From: Saccharophagus sp. K07
GTDB taxonomy: Bacteria > Pseudomonadota > Gammaproteobacteria > Pseudomonadales > Cellvibrionaceae
DNA length: 64,000 bases
Direction of reading: 5' to 3'
Assembly (NCBI RefSeq): GCF_014336955.1
Contig: NZ_QRAI01000001.1
Coordinates: 124,001-188,000, forward strand
Shown here piece by piece: positions 26,534 through 34,929 of the stretch. How positions within the stretch are numbered: the first letter of the stretch is position 1; each line of letters begins with the position of its first letter. Position numbers and translations under genes: made by a program. A model generated the notes under the pieces. That model had not been told where the DNA came from and did no database searches. It saw only the letters and a program-made list of their open reading frames with translations.

Positions 26534-28750
26534 TCAATTCAGTGGTGTGAGATGAGGTTCCGCCAGATCGCTGGCAAATACCCGCACTTTGCCATCGGCA
26601 AAACGGATATGAATGCGTTGTGGATCGAGCGCGTGAATTTCACCGCTGCCGAGAATGGCGTGGTGTACCCGCTGGCCAGTCTGCCATTGGCGGTCGGTTT
26701 GCTCGATTTCTGGTTTGACGATTGCCACGGCCAAAGGATTGCCGAGAATTTCCAGATAGCGCTGGCTGATATTGCTCAGCGGGTAGGGCAGGCTGAGGGA
26801 ATCCTGTTTTTGCTCCAGGGCTTTGCCCAGGGCGATGCTGAGATCCGCGCGCATTTCGCTAAAAAAGCGGCTGGTGGTCAGTGAGGAATCCGCCGCAGTG
26901 TCTGGCAGGGTGATAAATAACTGTTTTTGCACGCGGGTCAGAGCGACATAGAGCAGGCGTCGTTCGCTTTCCAATGCCCGTATCGGATCGGATTCCCGCC
27001 CGGTCAGGCAGGGCAGATGGCCTTCTGCCAAATTGGGCAAAAACACCACCGGCCACTCCAGTCCTTTGCTGCGATGAATCGTGGTCAGGGTGACGGCGTT
27101 TTCCGGCACTTGCTGATGACGATTCTGTAATTCGATCAGGTACGCCAGCAGATCCGCAGCGGCGTCGATGCGCAGGTGCAGGAGAAAACGCAGAAACGCC
27201 TCCACCGTGCCCGCGTGTTCCTGCCCTTGGGTTTCATTGATGGCGGTTTTACGCAGCCGTTCCTGGTAGTCGATGGCGTGGGCATAGGCGAGCAATTGGC
27301 GCGGACAGGCTTGCGGCCGCATGAGCGCGTCCAGGGCATTTGCCATTTGTTGCAGGCAGCGGCGTTGAAATGGACTGAGCTCGGCGGGCAGGCAACTTTC
27401 AAGACTGCGTGCTAATTGATGGTTATCCGACTGTGCCCAGGCTCTAGCAAGCGCACGCAGCAGCGGATGCGGGATTTTCCAGGATGGAATGGTCAGCAAG
27501 TCGAACAGGATTTGCTCTTTTTGTTGCGCGGGTCGGGCGAAAAAACTACCCGTCAGTATGTCCAGGCAGTGCCAGAAAGGGCGAATCTCCCGGCACTGCA
27601 AAATCGATTGTTCCCCGTCCATGCGATAGGGAATGCCGCGCGCCATAAGTTCCAATTCCACCGGTCTGGCGTAAGACCAGAGGCGGCACAGCACCGCCAT
27701 ACCCTTGTAGGCACCACCGTTCGCGCGCAGTTTGGCGATAGTGTCGGCAATTTTTCCGCCGTGGTCGTTGGTTGCGGCGTAATTCAGACGTGTCGCCGGT
27801 GTGCCGGGGGCGCTGATGGTCAAGACCGGATCGCGCCCGGCGTTGTGGCTAATCAGATGGTTGGCCGCCAGCGCGATTGTGTGGCCAAAACGAAATGTGC
27901 GTGACAGCTGATAGTTCGCTGATGCCGGAAAATCCCGCGCGAAGGTGTGGGTGATGAAATCGGGTGAGCTGCCGCGAAATTCATAAATCGTCTGGTCGGG
28001 ATCGCCAATGACCATCACCCGAGCGCGCTCTCCAGCCAATACGCGCAGCAGAAAATGTTGTACCGCGTTTATGTCCTGATATTCGTCCACCAGTATCTCG
28101 TCCAGACGATCGCGAAAGGCGGTCTGACTTTCCGGTTGCAGGTGGAACAGGCGCGCGGGTTCGTAGAGCATGTCGTCGAAGGTAATCAGCTTTTGCGCCC
28201 GCCGCCAGGATTCAAAGCCAGCAATCACTTCTGCAAGAAATTCGCCGCCTAGGGGCACGTGTTCGGCGAAGACGTCCTTGGGCTCACGAAAATCGCTTTT
28301 GACTCTCTGTAACAACTCCAACGCGAGCTGCAACCAGTCGGCAAGACGGTCGTCGTCCTTTTCCGCTGCGGGCATATGGAGCTGCAATAGTTGTTTGAGT
28401 TGCAACTCAACCGCGGATTCATTCATGGGCTGGAGCTGAATGGGTGGAAGCCAGCCGGTCTGGATCAAATTCTGATAGAGGCGTAACCCGAGCGAGTGGA
28501 ACGTCCGAACTCGCGGCAAAGGACCTTTAGCCTGCTGGCTCAGACGGGATTGAAAAGCTTGCTGCGCGGCGCGGTTGTACATCAGCACCAGAATGCGGTC
28601 GGGGGCTGCGCCTTCTACAAGTCGACGGGTAAGGTAGTGGGTAAGTGTGGCCGTTTTCCCCGCACCAGCGACCGCGACTATGCGCGCGTGGCCATGGCGG
28701 TGGCTCGCGGCGCGGATCTGTTCGTCAGTGAGTTTGGGGGTGACTGGCAT
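26534..28750 (-). CDS. UvrD/Rep family ATP-dependent DNA helicase
   Basis: A 738-residue superfamily-1A helicase. Motif I AGAGKTAT (28-35), motif II ILVDEYQDINAVQ, motif III VIGDPDQTIYEFRGSS, motif V TIHRSKGLEWPVVFLPNL and motif VI ALTRVQKQLFIT are all intact. The C-terminal ~70 residues (TGQRVHHAILGSGEIHALD...) form a Tudor-like tail like that of UvrD/PcrA. It probably unwinds DNA 3' to 5' in repair. It is shorter than UvrD and separate from the uvrD/rep orthologs, so the exact role is open. Confidence 0.9.
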   Translation of the reverse strand: MPVTPKLTDEQIRAASHRHGHARIVAVAGAGKTATLTHYLTRRLVEGAAPDRILVLMYNRAAQQAFQSRLSQQAKGPLPRVRTFHSLGLRLYQNLIQTGWLPPIQLQPMNESAVELQLKQLLQLHMPAAEKDDDRLADWLQLALELLQRVKSDFREPKDVFAEHVPLGGEFLAEVIAGFESWRRAQKLITFDDMLYEPARLFHLQPESQTAFRDRLDEILVDEYQDINAVQHFLLRVLAGERARVMVIGDPDQTIYEFRGSSPDFITHTFARDFPASANYQLSRTFRFGHTIALAANHLISHNAGRDPVLTISAPGTPATRLNYAATNDHGGKIADTIAKLRANGGAYKGMAVLCRLWSYARPVELELMARGIPYRMDGEQSILQCREIRPFWHCLDILTGSFFARPAQQKEQILFDLLTIPSWKIPHPLLRALARAWAQSDNHQLARSLESCLPAELSPFQRRCLQQMANALDALMRPQACPRQLLAYAHAIDYQERLRKTAINETQGQEHAGTVEAFLRFLLHLRIDAAADLLAYLIELQNRHQQVPENAVTLTTIHRSKGLEWPVVFLPNLAEGHLPCLTGRESDPIRALESERRLLYVALTRVQKQLFITLPDTAADSSLTTSRFFSEMRADLSIALGKALEQKQDSLSLPYPLSNISQRYLEILGNPLAVAIVKPEIEQTDRQWQTGQRVHHAILGSGEIHALDPQRIHIRFADGKVRVFASDLAEPHLTPLN

Positions 28751-28802
28751 CGGCGCATTCTACGGAATGCCGCCGTTAATGCCAGTTGAGAGCTGATGAA
28801 AA

Positions 28803-30440
28803 TTACAGCAGATGCCATTCACCGGTTGCGGCAGCGTAGGAGAAAATCAGTGCATTGGTAATTCCATGGGCGTAAATCGCATTTGCCATGGACTGGCTGC
28901 GCCAGCGCACTAGTGCGTAGATCAAGCCCGCCACTGTGCCTGCCAGCCAAGCTCCGTGCAGTGCACCGAAGGCCAAGGACGAGAAAAAAATCGCCAGCAC
29001 GGAAAATGGCAGAGGGCCGTCGAGGCGTACTTCGGTTTTGCTGAAGCGGCACAAAAGATAGCCCCGAAACGCCAGTTCTTCCGCGATAGGCACGGTTATG
29101 ACTGCGCCTGCAATGCGGAACAGTAACCACAGGCCCGCCGCCCAGCTGGGGGCCGCCTGCAGATTGTCCTGGATAACCGCGCTGGTCTCGGTATCACTCC
29201 CCAACATTGCGATCCACAGCACCGCAGTCACAGCGCCGCCTGCAAGTGCAGACCAATGCAGGCGCAGCGACATTTGGCGCGACTGCGGCCAAATATATGC
29301 GACCGCGATGATCACGGCGAATACGCGCAGGGGATAAAGCCAGTCAAAATCGGCGGTAAACGCGGAACTCAATAGAGTGACTGCGAGCAGTACCACCATC
29401 GGCAACAGGGTGGCGATAGGCAGGCTGCTATACAAGGGCGGCGCCGCAGGCGTTTTGTTGCGAGCAGCTTTGCTGAAATAGGCGCTGTCGCCGGTCAACC
29501 AGAGTAAGGCGAGTGACGTGAGGATAAAAGTGATCCATCCCGCCTGGGAATGAAAACCACCGATGGCGACTTCCTCAGACCAGTGATGCCCGATACTGAC
29601 CAGTACCGCGATACGCACCACATTAAGCAGCCAGATAGCGACGACGCCTATAGGGAAAAGCAGTAAAACACGCGGAAAGCGCAGTGCGTCGCGGTGGATC
29701 CAAATATAAATTGCGGTAAAGGCAGTAATCAGCCCAATACCTTCGTAGCCGGAACAGGCAGGGGCGATATTGATCCAGAAGTCGTCGATGCCGATGGTTT
29801 TGTCAACGGCATTGACGGCCATATGCTCGCCATACACTGCGTGAAGCAGTGCAGCAACCAGGAAGAACGTCGCTTCGCTAAGGGGGCCCCAGAAGCGCTG
29901 CGTCCACATGGCTACAGACCATACGATCAGTCCCGCGATGACACCGACGGCGATGGCCAACTGCTCGTGTTTGATGAAATCCACCAGCCAGCGCGGATCA
30001 ACCAGCATGACCAGCCAGGACGCTAAGGTTACCGACAAACTGAGCAACCAGAGACCGTAAAGCCACGCTGGCAGGTTATGGGCATTTTCCGGAACCGCGT
30101 AAATAAGATGGGTGCAGTAGTAGAGACTGGCGTAACAAAGAAGCTGGATCGGCAATAGCGTCAGGAAACGCTGCACCGAAATCACGTCCAGTAGCTCGGG
30201 CCAATAGCGTTTGAATTTGTGCTGCAATAGCAAGCCTATGGCAAACAGGATGACCAAGCCCAGTTTGGCCAAACTGCCAAAATGGCTGAACAAAACTCGC
30301 CAGCCAGTAACTTCGCCATCCAATGTAAGGGTGGCAGCATCGAAACTTTGGCTCAGATATAGGCTTTCAAGAACGAGGAGTATGCCGCCTGCAAGCAGCA
30401 GAGTGGGTTTGAATTGTTGCGACCGGGTGATCTGTAACAA
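28803..30440 (-). CDS. xrtE: Exosortase E / CPBP protease fusion, VPEID-CTERM system
   Basis: About 545 residues, polytopic. The N-terminal two thirds is an exosortase with the Cys-Arg-His set: C229 in APACSGYEG, R276 in LLNVVRIAVL, H297 in GGFHSQAGW (numbering from the TTG start). The last ~120 residues form a CPBP/CAAX-type intramembrane protease with EELAFRGYL (E454, E455, R459), FGALHGAW (H495) and HGITN (H525, N529). This fusion defines the XrtE family. The TTG at 30440 is chosen for its AAGGAG site; the frame opens at 30458. Its substrate is encoded 209 nt upstream. It is expected to cut and anchor VPEID-CTERM proteins at the inner membrane. Confidence 0.93.
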   Translation of the reverse strand: MLQITRSQQFKPTLLLAGGILLVLESLYLSQSFDAATLTLDGEVTGWRVLFSHFGSLAKLGLVILFAIGLLLQHKFKRYWPELLDVISVQRFLTLLPIQLLCYASLYYCTHLIYAVPENAHNLPAWLYGLWLLSLSVTLASWLVMLVDPRWLVDFIKHEQLAIAVGVIAGLIVWSVAMWTQRFWGPLSEATFFLVAALLHAVYGEHMAVNAVDKTIGIDDFWINIAPACSGYEGIGLITAFTAIYIWIHRDALRFPRVLLLFPIGVVAIWLLNVVRIAVLVSIGHHWSEEVAIGGFHSQAGWITFILTSLALLWLTGDSAYFSKAARNKTPAAPPLYSSLPIATLLPMVVLLAVTLLSSAFTADFDWLYPLRVFAVIIAVAYIWPQSRQMSLRLHWSALAGGAVTAVLWIAMLGSDTETSAVIQDNLQAAPSWAAGLWLLFRIAGAVITVPIAEELAFRGYLLCRFSKTEVRLDGPLPFSVLAIFFSSLAFGALHGAWLAGTVAGLIYALVRWRSQSMANAIYAHGITNALIFSYAAATGEWHLL

Positions 30441-30593
30441 GAAACACTCCTTTAACAATGACGAACGGCCGTGGGCGAGCCACCTTAATCACAAACTTGC
30501 CACCACTCAACCAGTTTAGCGGGCTTATGACCTTTATTGCCTAACCTAGCTTAGCTGGGCTGCGATATATACCTCCTAGCAGCAAAAATTCAT

Positions 30594-30626
30594 AAAAAAA
30601 GCCTCAGGCACTAGGCCGGAGGCTTT
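30594..30626 (-). terminator. Terminator of the VPEID-CTERM gene
   Basis: On the minus strand AAAGCCTC...GAGGC with an inner GGCC/GCC pairing forms a stem followed by seven T's. It separates the substrate gene from xrtE, so the two can be expressed at different levels. Confidence 0.88.
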
Positions 30627-30649
30627 CTAACAAGAGAGGGTGTTGACAC

Positions 30650-30961
30650 TTAGCGGCGGTTACGGCGCTCGCGACGGATCGCCACCAAACCTCCAACCAA
30701 AGCCAGAGCCAAACCTGCATTAGCGGCATCGATTTCTGGCACGGAGTGTGTGGGCGTACCTGGATGGTTTGGTTTTGGTGGTTCCGTTTTTTCTGATTTG
30801 CCAGGTTTATCTGGTTTTGCTGGCGCGCAAGCAAATGGCAGGAAAAAACAGATTGGATTTTTGATCACAGGCTGATTGTGGTGGTTTCCGGTAGCGAAAC
30901 TAGGGGAGGCAGCCAATGCGAAGGTCACAGCCAACCCCATTCCTAAGATTTGCTTTTTCAT
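30650..30961 (-). CDS. VPEID-CTERM sorting domain protein
   Basis: A 103-residue secreted protein: signal peptide 1-23 (MKKQILGMGLAVTFALAA...), a 50-residue mature segment rich in Pro, Lys and Glu with two cysteines (C38, C45), then VPEID (74-78), a small-residue hydrophobic helix (NAGLALALVGGLVAI) and a basic tail (RRERRNRR). This is the VPEID-CTERM signal recognised by exosortase E. The mature part has no enzymatic fold and looks like a flexible anchor or matrix component. GGGAGA ribosome site. It lies just upstream of xrtE but has its own terminator and a sigma-54 promoter. Confidence 0.94.
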   Translation of the reverse strand: MKKQILGMGLAVTFALAASPSFATGNHHNQPVIKNPICFFLPFACAPAKPDKPGKSEKTEPPKPNHPGTPTHSVPEIDAANAGLALALVGGLVAIRRERRNRR

Positions 30962-31031
30962 TATTCGAGTTCTCCCAAAGGTTATTGCAACGACCGGGTG
31001 GTCAGCTTGCGCCCGGTGTTGAGATCCTTTA

Positions 31032-31046
31032 GCACAATAGGTGCCA
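31032..31046 (-). promoter_or_regulatory. Sigma-54 (-24/-12) promoter for the VPEID-CTERM gene
   Basis: Minus strand: TGGCACCTATTGTGC. It keeps the full TGGCAC box and the 12-nt GG-to-GC spacing of RpoN promoters, and ends TGC like the promoter at 8325-8339. The predicted start near 31020 gives a ~60-nt leader. The 6-bp dyad AGTCGG (31052-31057) / CCGACT (31132-31137) lies upstream. The 368-nt gap 30962-31329 holds no ORF I can support. Confidence 0.78.
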
Positions 31047-31329
31047 GGTTAAGTCGGTCAGAAAAATATATTTATATTTCAAATGCTTAAATCGTTTTTG
31101 GGACTTCAAATGGCGCTTAATGTCAAATTTGCCGACTAGAATTTTTTGTTCTTTTTCAAGCGATTTTTATAGAACTTTGGCGTTTAAATAATCAAATGAG
31201 TTTGATGGTGACACAAACGCGTCCGCATCAATCGGCCCTTGGGGATTTAGGTAACAAGCGGAGACGAAAAACGGGTGAATAGCTGAAAGAGTTGACGGTT
31301 TTATGGAGTACGCATGTGTAAAGGTATTG

Positions 31330-31710
31330 TTATTGTTGATCAATCTGGGGCGGTTGGTGATTATCCGAGGGTGAAATGACCTGTCCGGGAGGGTGGGGTG
31401 AAAAATCTGGGTAGGGGTCCAGCTCTATGCGGCTCAGCCGGCGTCCGGTTAGGGTCAATCGACCGTTGTAACGTCGATCTCCCCGGACGGAAAACTCGAA
31501 CTTGTAAGTACGCTCCAGACTTAAACTCCACCGCTTGCAGGCGATACTCACACGGCATAAAACAGCGCTCTGATCGAGAAATTGCAAGCCTTGCTGGCGG
31601 ACGTGCTGGCGCGCCAGGACAACAGCCTGATGGCTAAGATTGTTGTGGTGAATCCAAACGGCGACCAGTGCGGCGGCACCGAGCAGCCAGAAAAGTACAG
31701 AGATCGACAT
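31330..31710 (-). CDS. DUF3301 domain-containing membrane-anchored protein
   Basis: A 126-residue protein starting at ATG 31710 (AAGGG site). One N-terminal membrane helix (ISVLFWLLGAAALVAVWI), then a short globular domain with ARQHVRQQGLQFLDQSAVL, YKFEFSVRGDRRYNGRLTLTG and RIELDPYP. This is the DUF3301 pattern of gammaproteobacteria; function unknown. The C-terminus is Pro/His/Gln-rich. Downstream of csrA on the same strand, with the csrA terminator in between. Confidence 0.85.
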   Translation of the reverse strand: MSISVLFWLLGAAALVAVWIHHNNLSHQAVVLARQHVRQQGLQFLDQSAVLCRVSIACKRWSLSLERTYKFEFSVRGDRRYNGRLTLTGRRLSRIELDPYPDFSPHPPGQVISPSDNHQPPQIDQQ

Positions 31711-31851
31711 GTCAGCCCTTAGTAACAGTTCCATCAGCTTCTAAATTCCCTATTGAATGGCGTCGAATGAGGATAAAAACAAGGGGCAGAGTAAATAGCG
31801 TGAGAGAAATTGCCGAAGGTAGATCTGCGGCAAATAAAATGGATTGTGCGC

Positions 31852-31887
31852 AAATAAAAAAAGCCGTTTAACCAGGTTAAACGGCTT
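31852..31887 (-). terminator. csrA terminator
   Basis: AGCCGTTTAACC-A-GGTTAAACGGCT (31862-31886) forms a near-perfect 12-bp stem; on the minus strand it runs into TTTTTTTATTT. It lies 50 nt after the csrA stop. Confidence 0.92.
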
Positions 31888-31939
31888 GCTGTCAGACTCG
31901 CAGCAAAAAATAAAACTTAGGTTGAGGAAAGAATCAGAA

Positions 31940-32125
31940 TTAAGCTTTTACCAACTCCTGCTTTTCATTCTGAATTCGCAGATAAACTTCTTCACGATGT
32001 ACCGGCACATCTTTAGGCGCACTCACGCCAACCCTGACTTGATTGCCTTTAATGCCGAGTATGGTCAGCTCGACATCGTCACCAATCATCAATTTCTCTC
32101 CGGTTTTTCTTGACAGAATTAACAT
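31940..32125 (-). CDS. csrA: Carbon storage regulator CsrA
   Basis: A 61-residue RNA-binding homodimer that blocks translation or alters stability of mRNAs with GGA-loop sites, often controlling EPS, motility and central carbon flow. Seen: [17 protein letters not shown] with R6, [17 protein letters not shown] with the binding residues around R44, and a short variable tail ([10 protein letters not shown]). Full length. GGAG ribosome site. Its targets cannot be named from this window; the EPS genes are reasonable candidates only by function. Confidence 0.97.
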   Translation of the reverse strand: MLILSRKTGEKLMIGDDVELTILGIKGNQVRVGVSAPKDVPVHREEVYLRIQNEKQELVKA

Positions 32126-32173
32126 AATAACATCTCCATTATTGGGACTTTGTCTTGGTGAAAAGTCTTTAAG

Positions 32174-32641
32174 TTAAAAGTGGCGAATACCGGTGACAGT
32201 ATTCATGTCCACCCATTGCCAGAGATTTTCAATCGTCTCTGTAACACGTTTTCTGTGACCTTCGTCCGAATCGTTTGTTACGAAGCACAGTTGCATTTGT
32301 TGCACAGCATCTTCAATCCGTGCGAGTCCTTGGTGATCGCGATAATGATTAGATCGAAACAACAACATAATCACTATCTCTGCAAGGGACGATAATTCTT
32401 GTAAATAACCACAATCGTGTTTATTTGCGCATTCCTTTACCTCCGCAATTTTGTCCATTAAGCGATTGCGACTTTCCAGCGTAAACACAAAACAATTTGC
32501 CAAGCTTTCGTTTGTGCTTTTCAGCGTCTCACTCAATTCTTGCAACGCTTTTTGAATTGCAGTTTTTTGATCGCTGGATGTATCAACCGCTCCCTTCTTT
32601 TTGCAGAGCACCAAATCAGCACACGTTTCTGTGCAATACAT
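32174..32641 (-). CDS. Cys-rich helical protein of unknown function
   Basis: I do not recognise this protein. From ATG 32641 (GGAGAGG site, 6-nt spacer) it has 155 residues; a GTG at 32686 would add 15. It starts MYCTETCADLVLCKKKG, three cysteines in 13 residues (C3, C7, C13), with more at CF, ECANKHDC and LCF. The rest is amphipathic helix (IQKALQELSETLKSTNESLA) with no membrane segment or signal peptide. The spacing suggests metal binding or a redox/haem-type site, but no CxxCH is present. It lies 48 nt upstream of csrA on the same strand and may be co-transcribed with it. Confidence 0.7.
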   Translation of the reverse strand: MYCTETCADLVLCKKKGAVDTSSDQKTAIQKALQELSETLKSTNESLANCFVFTLESRNRLMDKIAEVKECANKHDCGYLQELSSLAEIVIMLLFRSNHYRDHQGLARIEDAVQQMQLCFVTNDSDEGHRKRVTETIENLWQWVDMNTVTGIRHF

Positions 32642-33080
32642 TGCGCACCTCTCCAGGTTGTTCTTCGTGTCAGGTCCCGGAGTCACCCTTGCCAGCCTTG
32701 GGTGCGATCTCGTGTGCGCACCGCGACGTTGCTCAGATGATTACCAAAATATCCGATCATCTCCGAGGTGGCGCCGCAGCCGCCTCGTCGTTTACAGAGG
32801 GGTAGTTGCAGCTATAGTGCCAACTATTAAAGTCAAGTAAATTCAATAGCTTATGTTGATTGCGAGGGTAAAAACAGAGACGTTTTTTGCTGAAAGGAAT
32901 AAATTGTCTCCCGGTTTGCAACGCTTGTCGCAGGGGTTGAACAGAAGACATAAGGGGAGCCAAGAAATAACAGAAGGATATTTGTCGTTTTCAAAATGAA
33001 GGATTTGAATAAAAAAGGAGCTTCGAATGAAAAGACGGATTCGATGATTTGAATAACAAAAGAGATTGAAATAAACATAA
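32642..33080. other. Intergenic region, no gene seen
   Basis: A 439-nt stretch with no convincing ORF. It holds an imperfect hairpin CGAGGTGGC-gccgca-GCCGCCTCG (32764-32787; one mismatch) and AT-rich DNA toward the sigma-54 regulator end. No clear sigma-70 or sigma-54 promoter for the Cys-rich gene was found. Confidence 0.4.
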
Positions 33081-33106
33081 GGATGTGGCAACGAGTCGCA
33101 ACATCC
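33081..33106 (-). terminator. Possible terminator of the sigma-54 regulator gene
   Basis: GGATGT...ACATCC with an inner GC/GC pair forms a 6-8-bp stem. The minus-strand sequence after it is T-rich (TTATGTTTATTT) without a solid T-run, so the call is weak. Confidence 0.45.
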
Positions 33107-33126
33107 TTGAAAGGGATATAAAAAAA

Positions 33127-34527
33127 TTATTTTTCCTGATCGCGTGCGCGGATTAAGCGTTTATTTAAGGCTTGTCTCGTAATACCCAGCAAGCTTGCCG
33201 CAACGCCCTGGTTGCCGTCCGCCTTTTTCAATGCGGCTTGCACTAAAGCATCTTCTGCTTCTTTTAAAGTCGGCAAGCGCTCGTTATTAAAAAGATCTTC
33301 GGGTTTTGGCGCACTGGCTGTGTCACTGACATTTTCCAACCCCATTGCCGTGCGGAAGCTTTGCAAGCTGAGCGTTGCGCCTTTCTGACGCGCTACTGCG
33401 TCAAATACCATGCCTTCAAGCTCGCGCACATTGCCGGGAAATGTATAGGTGTTGAGAAGCTGATAAAGCGCAACAGGAATATTCGGTGGCGTTATGCCGA
33501 TTTCGGCAGCGGCACGTTCGCAAAAACACTCCACCAATGCTGGAATGTCGTCGATACGTTCGCGCAGTGGCGGAACGTGAATGTGGTGTGGTTTTAAACG
33601 GAAATACAAATCCTGGCGAAATTCGCCTTTTTCAATCGCTTTTTTTAGATCAACGTTGGTTGCCACCACCACGCGGGCATTGGAAATGCGCGGTTGATCT
33701 TCACCTAGAGGATAATATTCCCGCTCTTGCAGTAAGCGTAAAAGTTTAACTTGCGAAGGGATGGATAGGTCGCCAATCTCGTCCAAAAACAAAGTGCCGT
33801 TTTGCGCTGAAGCAATTAACCCTTCACGTTTTTGCTCTGCACCAGTAAACGCGCCTTTTTTGTGGCCGAATAAAGTATCTGAAAATGTGGTGTCATCCAG
33901 CCCGGAGACCGTCACCGCGATAAATTCGCCGCTGCGACCCGATGCCAGATGCACAGCGCGGGCAAACAATTCCTTGCCTGTGCCGGTTTCCCCGGTAATC
34001 AGAACCGGTTGCGACGTGCGGCTGATCGCTTCGATATAGCGGAAGAGATCCTGCATGGCCTCGTTGTCGCTGATGATATGGCGAAAGGCATCGGGTTTTT
34101 GCAGGTCGCGCGACAACATGCCGTGGCGCAGGTGATCAATTTCATCGCGCAAACTGCGGGTTTCCATTGCGTGATTGACGGCGCTGACCAAACGGGTTTT
34201 TTCTACGGGTTTGACCAAATAATCCACTGCGCCAGTGCGCATGCAGCGCACCGCCAGCTCGATTTCATTGGCGGCGGTCATGATGATGACGGGTATTTCC
34301 GGGTGGCGTTCGGCGATTTGTTGCAGCAGGGTTTCACCGCCGATGTGAGGCATATTAAGGTCCAAAAGAGCGACCGCAACCGGATGTTCGGCAAGGTAGG
34401 GCAAAACCTCCCGGCTGTCGTTTAGCGTGACTACATTCGCTATTCCGGAGGTTCGCAGGGCCAGCGCGGTGCTGCGCAGAATTTGGCTTTCATCGTCCAC
34501 TAAAAGGACGGGCAGTGTATCGTTCAT
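33127..34527 (-). CDS. Sigma-54-dependent response regulator (NtrC class)
   Basis: A 466-residue three-domain activator starting at ATG 34527 (MNDTLPVLLVDDES). The receiver has the D11-D12-E13 pocket and phospho-acceptor D56 (LLDLNMP). The AAA+ domain has GETGTGKE, KKGAFTGAEQK for sigma-54 contact, and FLDEIGDLS. The C-terminal Fis-type helix-turn-helix is NQGVAASLLGITRQALNKRL. It forms a unit with the histidine kinase and the periplasmic binding protein upstream, so it should respond to a small solute. Its targets are unknown; it could also compete for the sigma-54 promoters in this window. Confidence 0.93.
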   Translation of the reverse strand: MNDTLPVLLVDDESQILRSTALALRTSGIANVVTLNDSREVLPYLAEHPVAVALLDLNMPHIGGETLLQQIAERHPEIPVIIMTAANEIELAVRCMRTGAVDYLVKPVEKTRLVSAVNHAMETRSLRDEIDHLRHGMLSRDLQKPDAFRHIISDNEAMQDLFRYIEAISRTSQPVLITGETGTGKELFARAVHLASGRSGEFIAVTVSGLDDTTFSDTLFGHKKGAFTGAEQKREGLIASAQNGTLFLDEIGDLSIPSQVKLLRLLQEREYYPLGEDQPRISNARVVVATNVDLKKAIEKGEFRQDLYFRLKPHHIHVPPLRERIDDIPALVECFCERAAAEIGITPPNIPVALYQLLNTYTFPGNVRELEGMVFDAVARQKGATLSLQSFRTAMGLENVSDTASAPKPEDLFNNERLPTLKEAEDALVQAALKKADGNQGVAASLLGITRQALNKRLIRARDQEK

Positions 34528-34558
34528 CGCTGTCACGGTTTACGCTCTTAAAAATGCG

Positions 34559-34828
34559 GTACATCGACTTTTAGAGGGCCGGTCAAGTCGCGGGTCGCTT
34601 TCGATGTACTTTTATGCTTTTTCAATTGTTATCGTGTTTTGAATTACGTAAACGGCTATATCCGTAATTCCCTGTTTTATTCGATACATCAGGACATTAT
34701 CAAAAAACGGAACAGCAATTATTGCGCCAGGGCACCATATTTAATTTTGTATTGCTGTTATTAGCACTTTTCTGGTCTCCAGGTGGTCCGGGGGTGAAAC
34801 ATTTTTTGCACCCGGGTATTGCCGGGTG
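34559..34828. repeat. Four inverted repeats in the leader of the sigma-54 regulator gene
   Basis: In the 402-nt gap between kinase and regulator, perfect dyads occur in series: GTACATCGA (34559-34567) with TCGATGTAC (34601-34609); GAATTACG (34641-34648) with CGTAATTC (34663-34670), which also has an inner ACGG/CCGT alternative; AACAGCAAT (34711-34719) with ATTGCTGTT (34751-34759); and CACCCGG (34809-34815) with CCGGGTG (34822-34828). Arm-to-arm offsets are 42, 22, 40 and 13 nt. The arms differ in sequence, so RNA folding is as likely as protein binding. No ORF is seen. Confidence 0.7.
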
Positions 34829-34929
34829 TTTTCGCTGGGCAGCAACTGCTTTCATTTTTTCGCGCTATAAATCCTCTTTGCCTGCCTAAGTGTAAGCAAC
34901 TTTTGTCGCAGGGGTTGTGGCGCTTTCGT

